Notes under the pieces: model-generated
What the model was told of the DNA's origin: nothing
The model's input: the letters and a program-made list of their open reading frames with translations, nothing else
Databases searched by the model: none
In this document: piece by piece, positions 33,415 to 42,695 of the stretch
Layout of the letters: every line of letters begins with the position of its first letter
Numbering within the stretch: position 1 is the stretch's first letter
Assembly: GCF_000175935.2 (NCBI RefSeq)
Contig: NC_014842.1
Coordinates: forward strand, 52,878 to 116,877
Reading direction: 5' to 3'
From: Pantoea sp. At-9b
GTDB lineage: Bacteria; Pseudomonadota; Gammaproteobacteria; Enterobacterales; Enterobacteriaceae
Length of the DNA: 64,000 bases
Made by a program: the position numbers and the translations under genes

Positions 33415-36400
33415 TGACCATTGCACCGGTGGCGTCCGCCGCGGACGCGGCCGGTTACTACAGCAGCAAGGATAACTACTATTTCCTGGACGATCTGCAG
33501 AGCCAGTGGCTGGGCGAAGGGGCCCGTGAACTGGGTCTGGAAGGCCCGGTGGACCTGGACACCTTTACCGCCGTACTGCACGGAAAATTGCCCAACGGGG
33601 TGGAAATGGGTAAGGACGTGCAGGGCAGTCACGTTCACCGCCCCGGGCATGACCTGACGTTTTCGGCCCCGAAAAGCATCTCCATGCTCATTCTGGCCGG
33701 GGGGGATAAACGTCTGCTGGCCGCCCACCATGAGGCGGTAAAGGAAACGCTGGCGCTGGTTGAGCAGATGGTAAGCGCCCGTGACACCCGGGACGGGGTG
33801 ACCCGCATCACGGCGACCGGGAAAATGGTGGCCGCCCTGTTCACGCACGACACCTCACGTAATCTTGACCCGCAGATCCACACCCATGCGGTGCTGGCCA
33901 ACGTGACAGAGCTGGAGGGGAAGTGGAAGGCGCTGGCCACGGACACCATTCACGGGGCCGGGTTTATCGAAACCCTTTACCGCTATCAGGTGTCATTCGG
34001 AAAGCTGTACCGCACCGCGCTGAAAGGGAAAACCGAGGCGCTGGGGTATGAGACGGAATTCACCGGCGGAAAGCATGAGCTGTGGGAGGTGAAAGGTTTC
34101 ACCGACGCCGTACTGGAGGAGTTTTCCTCCCGGCACCGCGAAATCAGCGCGCGCGTGGGTGAGGAAGCGTCGCTGAAAAGCCGCGACGTGGCGGCGCTTG
34201 ACACCCGGCGGCCCAAACAGGATATCAGCCGGCTGGATGACGGCCAGCCGGTCCCACAGGGTGAGCAGCCCGTGACTTCGCCGGCAGGAGATAACAGGAC
34301 CCCGGATACCGTGCCGCCCGAACGGGCTGTTCAGCCGCAGACGCTCAGCCGTTCCGATGCACCTGAGCAGGGCGAGCCAGACGCGCCTGACGGTCGCGCG
34401 GTTGCCCGCACTGCTGAGCAGGAGAACACGCTGCCAGAGGCACCGGGCGCGGAGCAGGAAGCCCCTCAGCCGGGAGAACGTCCGCCCGGCCGCGACAGCA
34501 TGAATGAACAGGCCGGGCCTGACCAGGAACCTCCCATCGAAAAACCGGAAACCCCGGACGGCAGAGCCCGCCTGCACGAACGCTGGCAGCGTCAGATGGA
34601 CAGCGTGGATTTTGACATTGGGGGAGTGATGCGTGATGCCCGTGAACGCGAGGCGGCACGGACGGAGCCCGGAGAGGAACCACCCCTGCCGGGTGAAGTG
34701 ATGGACGCCGTGCGCACCGCCATTTCGGTACTGAGCGACAGCCGGACGCGCTTTACTTACGGCGACCTGCTGCTGACGGCCCACCAGGCCGGTGAGCAGC
34801 AGCACAGCATCCCGGAGCTGCGCCGCGCGCTGGACCAGGCCATCAGTGACAACCTGCTGGCCCCGCTGGACGGGGATAAAGGCGTGTTCACCTCCCACAT
34901 TCACCTGCTGGATGAGCTGTCCGTGCAGTCACTGGCGGCCGATATCATAAAGGAGAATCGCGTGGCGAACTTTCGTGAATCCCCCGGCATGACGCCGGAA
35001 CATCTGAAACAGGCGCAGCGAGCACCGGTGGCCATCCTGAACGCCCCGGCGTCGGTACAGCGCCTGCGCGATACGGTGGAGGAACTGGTGACAATGTCAC
35101 GGGAAAACGGCCGGGAAGTCAGCGTCCTGGCCTCGGGTGCCGAACGCGCCCTGACCCTCGGCAAATCGGCGCTGCTGAAAGATACCCTGCTGCAGCGCAG
35201 CCGCGTCACGGAGAAAACCTTCAGCCTGGCGCCCCAGAGCACGCTGATTATTGAGGGGGCGGAGAAGCTGGGGCTGAAGGAGATGCTGGTCCTGACCGGC
35301 GAGGCGCGGGAGAAGAACGCCCAGCTGCTGTTTCTCGACAGCGCCGGCCGCCAGTCGAACACGAATGCCCTGTCGGTGCTGGCCTCGGCCGGCGTTGAAC
35401 GCCTCAGCCTGACGGCCCCCGGACCGGGGCTGGAGGCGCGCGTTTTCAGCATTCAGGACAAACGTGACCGCTACCGTGCTCTGGCAGAGCGCTTTACCGA
35501 CCTGAGCGGCCCGGACAATACGGTCACGGCGGCCGTGACCGGCGCGCGTGAACAGCAGCAACTGACGGGGTACATCCGCGATGCGCTGCAGAATGCCGGG
35601 AAGCTCGGCCGTGACACCGTGCAGGTGGAGGCGCGCACGCCGGTCTTCATCACGGCGAAAGAGCGGAAGCTGCCGGTATCGTACCGGCCCGGCATGGTGC
35701 TGGAGGACCGCAGCGACCGGCAGGAAATCCGCCACTACATGATTGACCGGGTACATGACGACACCCGAATGCTGTCGCTTATCGACGGTGACGGCGTGCT
35801 GAGCCGGGTAAAACTCAGCACCCTCACCGCCGACTGGCGTCTGTTCACCCGGGAACAGCTGAGTATCGCGCAGGGTGAGCAGCTGTTCGCGCTGGCCGCA
35901 GACCGGTCTGCCGGGCTGAAGGCGCGCGACCGTCTGACCGTCACGGCGCTGGAGAACGGGGCGCTGACGGTGATGCGGGAGGGGCAGCAGAAGCCGCTGC
36001 GCATCGCCACGGACCGCCCCCTGTACGTCACCCACGGGTACGTCAGCGCGCCGGGCGCGCGGGATAACGAACGGGGCACGGTGCTGGCGAGCCTGAGCAG
36101 CCGGGAGCTGTCAGTCAACATGATGAACGCCTTGGCGCAGTCCGGCACTGAGGCCGAAATCTTTACCGGAGAGGCACTGAACCGGGCGGAGGAGAAGATG
36201 ATGCGGCTGCGCACCGGCCGTTCCCCGGTGGCGCTGGTCAGACAGGCCAGCGGCCGGGAGGACGTCAGCGACGCGCTGGAGACGCTGAATGCGAACCTGC
36301 TGTCGGATGCGGAGAAGGCCGTATCCCGCGCCGTGGCGCAGATGCGCCATGTGTCCTTTTCCGAGGTGAAACTTCTGGAGGGAGCGGAGGACTTTCTGGA

Positions 36401-39227
36401 GAACGTGCCGGCGCTCCGGACCGAAATTGCCCGACAGGTGAAAGCCGGTGACCTGATGCCGGTGAAGGTCAGCGGCGAGCCGCGCTTTGTCTCCCGCGCA
36501 ACGTGGGAAATGGAAAAGGCGATTATCGGGGAGATTGCGGCCGGCAAGAACGCGGTCGAGCCGCTGATGGCCACCATTGCCCCGTCCCTTCTCACCGGAC
36601 TCACCGCCGGGCAACAGGCGGCCACCACGCTCATTCTGCAGAGTCCCGACCGCTTTACGGCGGTACAGGGGTACGCCGGGACGGGTAAAACCACGCAGTT
36701 TAAGGCGGTGAAGGCGGCCATTGAGACCCTGCCGGAGAGCGGGCGTCCGCTGATTATCGGGCTGGCTCCCACACACCGTGCGGTCAAAGAGATGCGCGAT
36801 ACCGGCATAGAGGCGCAGACGCTGAAGTCGTTCGTGCTGGACTGGCAGCAGCGTACCGCCGCCGGTGAAGAGGTCCGCTACGGCAATACCCTGTTTCTCA
36901 TCGATGAGTCCTCGATGCTGGGCAACCAGGACACCGCTGCAGCGTACCGCGCGATTGCGGCCGGTGACGGGCGCGCCGTGCCGGTCGGGGACGTGGCGCA
37001 GCTGGAGTCCCCGGAGAGCGGTGCCCCGTTCCGGCTGATGCAGGAGCGCAGCCCCATCGATGTCGCCGTGATGAAAGAGATTGTGCGCCAGCGCGACGCA
37101 AACCTGAAATCCGCCGTCTACAGCGTGATTGAAAACAAGGCGGCCGCCGCGCTGGAGAAAATCAACCGGGTGTCGCCGGGGACGGTGCCGCGGGAAGCCG
37201 GTGAGGTGGTCCCGTTACGCTCGGTGACGGAGACGGGCTCCCCGGTCAGCAACATCGTGGCGGATTATATCGGCCGCACAAAAGCAGCCCGGGAGCAGAC
37301 GATGATCGTGGTGCAGCTGCATGAGGACCGTCGCGCCATCAATGAGGGTATCCACGCCAGCATGGTGCAGCGAAAAGAGCTGGGCGAAAAAGCCGTCACG
37401 GTGCCGGTACTGGACCGCATCACCGGCGGCCGCCACGACTTTAACCGTATCGGGGACTGGAAGGCCGGGCAGGTGGTGCTGGCAAACGAACGCTACCTGA
37501 CCGTGACCGGCGCTGACCGGGGAACCGGGCATGTGCTGCTGCGGGATGAAAGCGGGCGGATGCAGTACTGGTCGCCGGCGGAGCTTAACGCCACCGAAAT
37601 CGAGGTGTTTGAGCGGCGTGAAATCGAGCTGAGGGAAGGCGACAGCGTGCGCCTGAACAAAACGCAGAAACAGGCAGGTCATGCCGCGCACGAGCAGTAC
37701 CGCGTGGCGGAACTGCGGGAGAACGGTGAGATCGTACTGAAGAACAGGGACGGTGAAAAGGTCATTGACCCGAAGGCCGTCACGGCAGACCGGCATGTGG
37801 ACTATGCCTGGGCGGTGACCGGTTACGGCGCACAGGGGGCAAGTACCGACTACGTGATCGCGCTGGAGGGAACGGAAGGGGCCCGCGCGAACATGAGCGG
37901 AATGCGGGCCTTTTACATCAGCGCCTCGCGCGCGAAGGACCATGTGCAGATTTACACTGACGGCCTGAAAGACTGGCTGGAGACCCTGCAGGGTGGGAAG
38001 AACGGTCCGGCAACGGCGCATGATGCCCTGTCACCGGAGCCTGAGCGGGCTCAGGCCCGGGCCATCTGGGCGATGGGGCAACCTCTGTCGAAAACGGCGC
38101 TCGGTCGCGCCTTCCTGCGCGGGCAGGGGCTGAAGGGGGCACCGCTCACCGCCCGGATTATCCCGCCGACAAAAAAATACCCGGACGCGCATCTGGCGCT
38201 GCCGGTGTATGACGGCAACGGCAAGACGGCGGGGCTGACGCTGGTTCCGCTGACAGCGGAAGCCGGCCAGCCTGAGCCGGGTGAGGTGCGTCAGCTTATC
38301 ACCGGTGGTGCACAGGCTGCCATCGTGCAGAAAAGCCGGGACGGAGAGATGATCATCGTCAGTGACCTCCAGCAGGCGCTGGCGGCCGCACGGAATAAGC
38401 CACAGGCGGGCGTGCTGCTGCTGACCGGGCGTCATCCGCCGTCGGCCCAGTTACTGAAAGTGGCCGGTGGCCAGCCCGGGCGGGGCTGGCGTCCCGATGC
38501 CACACTGCTGCGTCTGGTACAGGCTGAGCTCCGGGAGGGGCTGCGCGACCTGCCGCCGGATGCACCGGTACCCGATGAGCGTGCCGCACTGCGTGCAGCC
38601 CTGGACGCACTGGAAAAAGGCCAGGAAACCGGTCAGAACGTTCCGTCCGCGCCAGGACGGGACAGTGCTCAGGAGAACAGCCGTGACGTGCGTGCCATTG
38701 CACAGCAGCTGACAGAGGGTGCGATGGCCAGCCCGGGCACCGTCCCGGTGGTGACGGAACGGGACAGGGCACAGCTGTCTGCGCTGCTGGCCATGCGGGT
38801 GGTGGAGGCGATGAAGCAGCAACTGCCGTCCCTGCCCGGCGAACCCGTACCGGACTATGCCGCTCTGGTCAGACAGGCCTCAGCTGCACTGGCGGCCGAA
38901 GCCGGTGGCCCGGACAGTGCGGCTGTCCGGGCCGTTCTGGACATCCTGTCCGGCGTCTCGCTGCCGCAGGAGCCGGGAATTTCTGCCACTACCGGCCAGG
39001 GTGACAGCATACCGGCAGGGGTACTGAAGCAGGTCCGGGAGGAGATTGCACGCGAGCGGGTACCGCCCGGGGCACCACAACAGCAGGCGCTGTCAGAAAG
39101 TACACTGGCCGGCGTGGCCCGTGAGCTTGAACGGCGGCCGGAGCTGCCGTCAGACATACGGGGCCGGGAACCGGAACGTGAAGAGCTGACACGCGAGAGC
39201 GTCCGGCATATCCAGAAAGAACGCTGA
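33411..39227 (+). CDS. traI: TraI, relaxase-helicase
   Basis: 1938 residues. The relaxase domain carries paired tyrosines Y16/Y17 and Y23/Y24 and the metal-binding H146, H157 and H159 (HDTSRN and HTHAV), all at the same numbers as in F TraI as I recall it. The active helicase domain has Walker A GYAGTGKTT (about 1086) and Walker B FLIDESS (about 1161). After AALDTRRPKQ (about 260) there is a Pro/Glu/Gln-rich insertion of about 120 residues not present in F. F TraI is 1756 residues. It nicks the oriT at 4300/4301, stays bound to the 5' end and unwinds the plasmid. The frame is intact throughout. Confidence 0.97.
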   Translation: MMTIAPVASAADAAGYYSSKDNYYFLDDLQSQWLGEGARELGLEGPVDLDTFTAVLHGKLPNGVEMGKDVQGSHVHRPGHDLTFSAPKSISMLILAGGDKRLLAAHHEAVKETLALVEQMVSARDTRDGVTRITATGKMVAALFTHDTSRNLDPQIHTHAVLANVTELEGKWKALATDTIHGAGFIETLYRYQVSFGKLYRTALKGKTEALGYETEFTGGKHELWEVKGFTDAVLEEFSSRHREISARVGEEASLKSRDVAALDTRRPKQDISRLDDGQPVPQGEQPVTSPAGDNRTPDTVPPERAVQPQTLSRSDAPEQGEPDAPDGRAVARTAEQENTLPEAPGAEQEAPQPGERPPGRDSMNEQAGPDQEPPIEKPETPDGRARLHERWQRQMDSVDFDIGGVMRDAREREAARTEPGEEPPLPGEVMDAVRTAISVLSDSRTRFTYGDLLLTAHQAGEQQHSIPELRRALDQAISDNLLAPLDGDKGVFTSHIHLLDELSVQSLAADIIKENRVANFRESPGMTPEHLKQAQRAPVAILNAPASVQRLRDTVEELVTMSRENGREVSVLASGAERALTLGKSALLKDTLLQRSRVTEKTFSLAPQSTLIIEGAEKLGLKEMLVLTGEAREKNAQLLFLDSAGRQSNTNALSVLASAGVERLSLTAPGPGLEARVFSIQDKRDRYRALAERFTDLSGPDNTVTAAVTGAREQQQLTGYIRDALQNAGKLGRDTVQVEARTPVFITAKERKLPVSYRPGMVLEDRSDRQEIRHYMIDRVHDDTRMLSLIDGDGVLSRVKLSTLTADWRLFTREQLSIAQGEQLFALAADRSAGLKARDRLTVTALENGALTVMREGQQKPLRIATDRPLYVTHGYVSAPGARDNERGTVLASLSSRELSVNMMNALAQSGTEAEIFTGEALNRAEEKMMRLRTGRSPVALVRQASGREDVSDALETLNANLLSDAEKAVSRAVAQMRHVSFSEVKLLEGAEDFLENVPALRTEIARQVKAGDLMPVKVSGEPRFVSRATWEMEKAIIGEIAAGKNAVEPLMATIAPSLLTGLTAGQQAATTLILQSPDRFTAVQGYAGTGKTTQFKAVKAAIETLPESGRPLIIGLAPTHRAVKEMRDTGIEAQTLKSFVLDWQQRTAAGEEVRYGNTLFLIDESSMLGNQDTAAAYRAIAAGDGRAVPVGDVAQLESPESGAPFRLMQERSPIDVAVMKEIVRQRDANLKSAVYSVIENKAAAALEKINRVSPGTVPREAGEVVPLRSVTETGSPVSNIVADYIGRTKAAREQTMIVVQLHEDRRAINEGIHASMVQRKELGEKAVTVPVLDRITGGRHDFNRIGDWKAGQVVLANERYLTVTGADRGTGHVLLRDESGRMQYWSPAELNATEIEVFERREIELREGDSVRLNKTQKQAGHAAHEQYRVAELRENGEIVLKNRDGEKVIDPKAVTADRHVDYAWAVTGYGAQGASTDYVIALEGTEGARANMSGMRAFYISASRAKDHVQIYTDGLKDWLETLQGGKNGPATAHDALSPEPERAQARAIWAMGQPLSKTALGRAFLRGQGLKGAPLTARIIPPTKKYPDAHLALPVYDGNGKTAGLTLVPLTAEAGQPEPGEVRQLITGGAQAAIVQKSRDGEMIIVSDLQQALAAARNKPQAGVLLLTGRHPPSAQLLKVAGGQPGRGWRPDATLLRLVQAELREGLRDLPPDAPVPDERAALRAALDALEKGQETGQNVPSAPGRDSAQENSRDVRAIAQQLTEGAMASPGTVPVVTERDRAQLSALLAMRVVEAMKQQLPSLPGEPVPDYAALVRQASAALAAEAGGPDSAAVRAVLDILSGVSLPQEPGISATTGQGDSIPAGVLKQVREEIARERVPPGAPQQQALSESTLAGVARELERRPELPSDIRGREPEREELTRESVRHIQKER

Positions 39228-39298
39228 TTACTGCAGCCCGCCATTGCGGGGCTGCTTCACTTATTTCGCCGGCAGGGCGCCGGCTTCCGGAAGACAAC

Positions 39299-40096
39299 AT
39301 GAAAAAATACCTGAACGTGGCCGCGATTGCGCTGGCCATCAGCACCGTACTGCCCTCTGTTTCTGCCTCAGCGGCAGACAACGCCGACTTTACTTCTGCA
39401 CAGCAGGCCCGCATCGGGGAAATTGCCGCAGATTACCTGGTTGCTCATCCCGACGTGCTTATTGAGGTGAGTAAAAAGCTACAGGCGCGTCAGGCCGAAC
39501 TGCAGCGGCAGGCCCTGACGGCATCAGCGCTGCGTGGTCACCGGCTGCTGATGCAGCTCGATGGCGTACCGGTAAAGGGACCCGCCGGTTCAAAGGTGAT
39601 TGTGACAGAGTTTTTTGACTACGAGTGCAGCGTGTGCAGCGCGATGGCGCCGGTGATGGAGAAAGTCATGGCTGCCCGGCCGGATGTACGCTTCGCCTTC
39701 CGCGACTGGACCATCTTTGCCGGGCGTTATCAGGAATCCACAGCGGCGTCCCGTCGCGGGCTGGATATCTGGAGGCAGAAGGGAGCAGATGGCTATATGG
39801 CTTTCCATAACGGGATTTACCGCACCGGTCACAATGAGGGGCACCTGACGGTACAGGACATCGAGCAGGTGGCCACCGCGGCCGGTGCCGGACCGGAGAA
39901 CGTGACCGGCTACAGTCAGTCTGATGCATTGATCAAAGGCAATGATGAGCTGGCAGAGATGCTGGGTCTGACCGGTACGCCGGGTATCATCGTGATGCCG
40001 GCAGAAAATGCCACGGCGGACAACACCACCGTCTTTCCGGGAATGGCGGGGGAGCTGGCGATGAAGCAGGCCATAGACCGCGCAGCGAAGGGCTGA
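39299..40096 (+). CDS. DsbA/DsbC-like periplasmic thiol oxidoreductase
   Basis: 265 residues. Signal peptide of about 25 residues, a helical N-terminal segment (about 30-75), then a thioredoxin fold with active site CSVC (Cys110, Cys113; FFDYECSVC) and a cis-Pro loop TGTPGIIVMP. This layout matches ScsC/BdbD-type disulfide proteins. It lies 72 bases after traI, with hairpins in the gap, where F has traX and finO. Likely substrates are the cysteine-rich TraN, TraU and TraH; the partner oxidising it is not in the window. Confidence 0.85.
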   Translation: MKKYLNVAAIALAISTVLPSVSASAADNADFTSAQQARIGEIAADYLVAHPDVLIEVSKKLQARQAELQRQALTASALRGHRLLMQLDGVPVKGPAGSKVIVTEFFDYECSVCSAMAPVMEKVMAARPDVRFAFRDWTIFAGRYQESTAASRRGLDIWRQKGADGYMAFHNGIYRTGHNEGHLTVQDIEQVATAAGAGPENVTGYSQSDALIKGNDELAEMLGLTGTPGIIVMPAENATADNTTVFPGMAGELAMKQAIDRAAKG

Positions 40097-40705
40097 AAAA
40101 AGCCCGGGGCACAGCATCCGGGCAAACCAGCAGCGCCGGCTTTTATGTCATGGGGTACACCGGCCGGTCGCGGGGAGACTATCGGCTAACCGGCTGAAAA
40201 CTTTACCCCTTTAAACGGGCAGACCCTTCAGGCTGTTCGTTCCCCGCGCTGCTGCGGTACGCCTCAGCCTGAAGGGTCTGCCCGTTGCCTGTTAAACGCG
40301 AACGTCAGCGAACATGTCACCCGCCCGGTATCCACATTTAACCTTCTTTAATGGTCTGCTTTTTCCTGACAGAAGTCCGTCACCGCACCGCCATGCGCGT
40401 GATTTCGGTTAAGTCAGAATAAAGATATGAAGCAGGTCACGGCATTTCCGGACGGTGAACTTTTTTTATCCATACGATTAGTGCCATGTGCAATCTGTGC
40501 TGGATTTAACCGGTTGAGATGAGTATTCTTTTCAGAATTCGCCGGGCGGCGATCTTATTTTGATCCTTATCGAATACTGTGGTGGTTGACGATGAGGATG
40601 TGCGAAAACCTGTGGCCGGACATGCGCGGTGCGGGAAAGAATTTACCGGATGGGACGTATCCGTAAAAACGTCCAGGGTACGGAGCTTCAGTTTTACCGG
40701 GCTCC
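40097..40705. other. Non-coding spacer between transfer region and repA control region
   Basis: About 600 bases without a supported gene. It contains the 71-base hairpin at 40215-40285 and a small GCCCGG/CCGGGC stem at about 40102-40124. A minus-strand 88-residue frame (40567-40833) overlaps the antisense RNA and leader peptide and is judged spurious. Confidence 0.45.
40215..40285 (+). repeat. Long stem-loop element with conserved loop, copy 2
   Basis: Arms of 21 bases (40215-40235 and 40265-40285) are perfectly complementary and enclose a 29-base loop almost identical to that of copy 1 at 17311-17359. The arms share only the AGGCTG/CAGCCT inner part with copy 1, so the loop, not the stem sequence, is conserved. 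The loop contains a small CCGC/GCGG-type sub-hairpin in copy 1. Confidence 0.8.
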
Positions 40706-40707
40706 GA

Positions 40708-40785
40708 ATGCAAAAACCCCCTGATTCTGCTCAACTTTGGCGGGCTGACAGAAATCAGGGGGTTCAAAAGCAGGCGCTGCGCCTG
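40708..40785 (-). ncRNA. Antisense RNA controlling repA (Inc RNA / RNAI type)
   Basis: Read on the minus strand, a transcript starting near 40785 would fold into a stem (40717-40726 with 40753-40762, perfect 10 bp) and end in TTTTT at 40716-40712, a built-in terminator. Its loop is complementary to the loop of the sense leader, which contains GGCGG (40739-40743). This matches the single-stem-loop antisense RNAs of I-complex, L/M and FII-type plasmids. It would block leader translation and pseudoknot formation. About 75-80 nt long. Confidence 0.85.
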
Positions 40786-40848
40786 TGAAGGATTATAACG
40801 CATGCTATTCATAAGACAACCCCTGTCCGCCATAAGTTCGGGACAGGG
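40717..40848 (+). promoter_or_regulatory. repA leader: predicted activator pseudoknot
   Basis: Stem-loop I (40717-40762) exposes GGCGG (40739-40743). A second stem (CCCTGTCC 40821-40828 with GGACAGGG 40841-40848) would sequester the repA start region. CCGCC at 40827-40831 is fully complementary to GGCGG. In ColIb-P9 and L/M plasmids, translation of the leader peptide opens the second stem and lets the loops pair, activating rep translation. All parts of that circuit are visible here. Confidence 0.75.
40792..40819 (-). promoter_or_regulatory. Sigma70 promoter of the antisense RNA
   Basis: On the minus strand, TTGTCT (40819-40814) and TATAAT (40797-40792) are separated by 16 bases. A perfect -10 and 4/6 -35, positioned so that transcription starts near 40785. 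Confidence 0.8.
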
Positions 40849-40855
40849 TGAATGA
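40802..40855 (+). CDS. Replication leader peptide, 17 aa (RepY-like)
   Basis: ATG at 40802 behind GAAGGA (40787-40792), encoding MLFIRQPLSAISSGQGE. Its stop (40853-40855) overlaps the repA GTG start (40848) by eight bases, and its codons run through the second stem. That is the arrangement that couples leader translation to rep expression in I-complex plasmids. The peptide sequence itself is probably unimportant. Confidence 0.8.
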   Translation: MLFIRQPLSAISSGQGE

Positions 40856-41789
40856 CCAGATTTTAATCGGGTTAAACGGCCCGAACCTCAAAAAAGACGG
40901 ACGCCGTCGTGGCGATCACTCCGTTGTCTGTAAGTGTTCAAACCCTGAATGGTTTGCACCTGCTAATTTCCGGCGTCTGCCCGGACAGATGGGACATGCC
41001 ATGAGCCGGCTTGTCATGAAGAACAAGCGCACCGGAAAAATGGTGCTGCGCCAGCGCATGTCCCGCCACCCGTATTTTGTGCAGCTGCGCGATGCGGCCG
41101 GACGTAAACGTGATTTCCGGCCGGAAAAGCAGGCGCTGTATGATGCGATATGGCCGCTGCTGATCCAGCGCGCCGATCTGGCCACGTCTGTGGTCACGTT
41201 CAACTGCAGCAAACTGGCTGACGAGCTCAGCCCCCGGGATGAGAACGGTAAGGTCATTCCTGAAACCCGCGTTGAACCCTCCCGGCTTTCCCGCCTCTTC
41301 GAAGAGTGGGAACGCTTCGGCCTGACTGAACGGCCGGACCTGGAAACGGACCCGGTGACGGGCTACTGCATGCCGCGTCACATTGTGCTGACTGACCGGT
41401 TCTGGCAGCTGTGCGGCATCGACATGGATAAATTCCTGGCAGAACGTAACGCCCGCCTTGCGGCGGAGGCTGACGGCATCACTGAACCCGGCACGCATGA
41501 TTCGGTCCGCGCCGCGCGCCGGCGCTGGTACGAAAACATGCGTATGGCCACGCTGCTGAGTCGCCGGGAAAAAGCCTCAAAACTGAAGCGTCGTAAGCGT
41601 CTGAGTAAGCTGCCGATCGATGACCGACGTAATGCGATGGCCAGGCTGCTGCGCGCCCGTCCGGCGCATGAGTGGATGCACCTTCCCCCGGAGGAGTTTG
41701 ACCGTCAGGTCTGGAATCGTCTCAGGCAGCTGGACCTTGGGCTGGATTATGAAGCCAGCCCACACCCGATACCCGATATCGTGCATTAG
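40848..41789 (+). CDS. repA: RepA replication initiator (IncFII/L-M/I-complex superfamily)
   Basis: 313 residues from a GTG at 40848 (start MNDQILIG), coupled to the leader peptide. The region RMSRHPYFVQLRDAAGRKR and the winged-helix-like central domain fit the RepA_IncFII family as I recall it. An Arg/Lys-rich helix follows at about 225-265. It binds the origin downstream of its own gene in this family, often in cis. The basic tail suggests DNA binding. Replicon typing needs a database comparison. Confidence 0.8.
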   Translation: MNDQILIGLNGPNLKKDGRRRGDHSVVCKCSNPEWFAPANFRRLPGQMGHAMSRLVMKNKRTGKMVLRQRMSRHPYFVQLRDAAGRKRDFRPEKQALYDAIWPLLIQRADLATSVVTFNCSKLADELSPRDENGKVIPETRVEPSRLSRLFEEWERFGLTERPDLETDPVTGYCMPRHIVLTDRFWQLCGIDMDKFLAERNARLAAEADGITEPGTHDSVRAARRRWYENMRMATLLSRREKASKLKRRKRLSKLPIDDRRNAMARLLRARPAHEWMHLPPEEFDRQVWNRLRQLDLGLDYEASPHPIPDIVH

Positions 41790-42695
41790 CGCTTTCTCCC
41801 TTTCTTTAACCGCCTTAACTGGCGGTAAAGGCATTTGTGCCGATCGCAAAATGGCCGGTGCAGGGACTCCGCCGCGCCGGCATTTTCCCCCGAAAACAGA
41901 AAAAGTGGCCATAACAGATGCCACTTCTTTTTTTCTTCACAGTTACCCGCAATCAGTATCCGCCATTTACCCGTAAATACAGTCAGCACTACCTGCAAGA
42001 TATTCCTGACTTTCGTCAGAAGAGATCTTCATAAAAATAAATAGTTTTTCATGCAGGCATTCTGCGTGGATAAATAAGGCCTTCGCTTGCAGCGGACACA
42101 AGCGTCCGCGCCGCTCAGAATCTGAAGCAGCTCCCGCTGACGCGGGCCCGGGTGCAATATTAGTTACAACAAACATCCACGCGTAGTAATAACACAGTTC
42201 TGAAGCTCCGCGCCCCTCCCGGACCAGACCTGCGCCACATCTGAAACCCGGTTGCCCCCACTGAACAGCCCCCGCCGCCCGGCCCGGAGGGCCGGAACAG
42301 CAGTGGCTGATAAATGAATGCTGTAACTACAGAAAATGAGTCGCTGTCAGCGATTTTGCTTCACGCTCTGGTGAACACGCCCGTAAGCGGCCCTGACGGC
42401 CCGCTAACGCGGAGATACGCCCCGGCTGCGGCTTTGCCTTGCCATGACCACTCCGACGGCGCACAATCCGTTCTGTAACGCTGAAAGCGGGTATGGCCTG
42501 GCAGGAATGGGATGGGCATCGGTGAAACCTTTCATACCGGAACCGGCTTCGCCGGGTCACGGCGCCCCTTACCCTCAGTGCCCCATACAGCACCGGCTGG
42601 CGCCTCCATGCGCGATGCGCATAGCAGAACTGACATAATTCATTTCTGCCGGTACGGCGGAGGGTATAAATTATATCTGAAAAAGGAGAGTCAGA
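41790..42695. other. Probable origin region downstream of repA; no gene
   Basis: About 900 bases without a supported ORF. Seen: an ACCGCC/GGCGGT hairpin at 41808-41825 just after repA (possible cis-acting terminator-like element), an AT-rich stretch at about 41995-42055, and CGTGGATAA at 42065-42073, one mismatch from a DnaA box on the minus strand. IncFII-type origins lie here, so oriV is inferred. The remainder is GC-rich spacer. Confidence 0.45.

Noticed and set aside
40567-40833. Minus-strand 88-residue ORF
   Set aside because: It covers the antisense RNA, its promoter and the leader peptide region; no supporting start signal.
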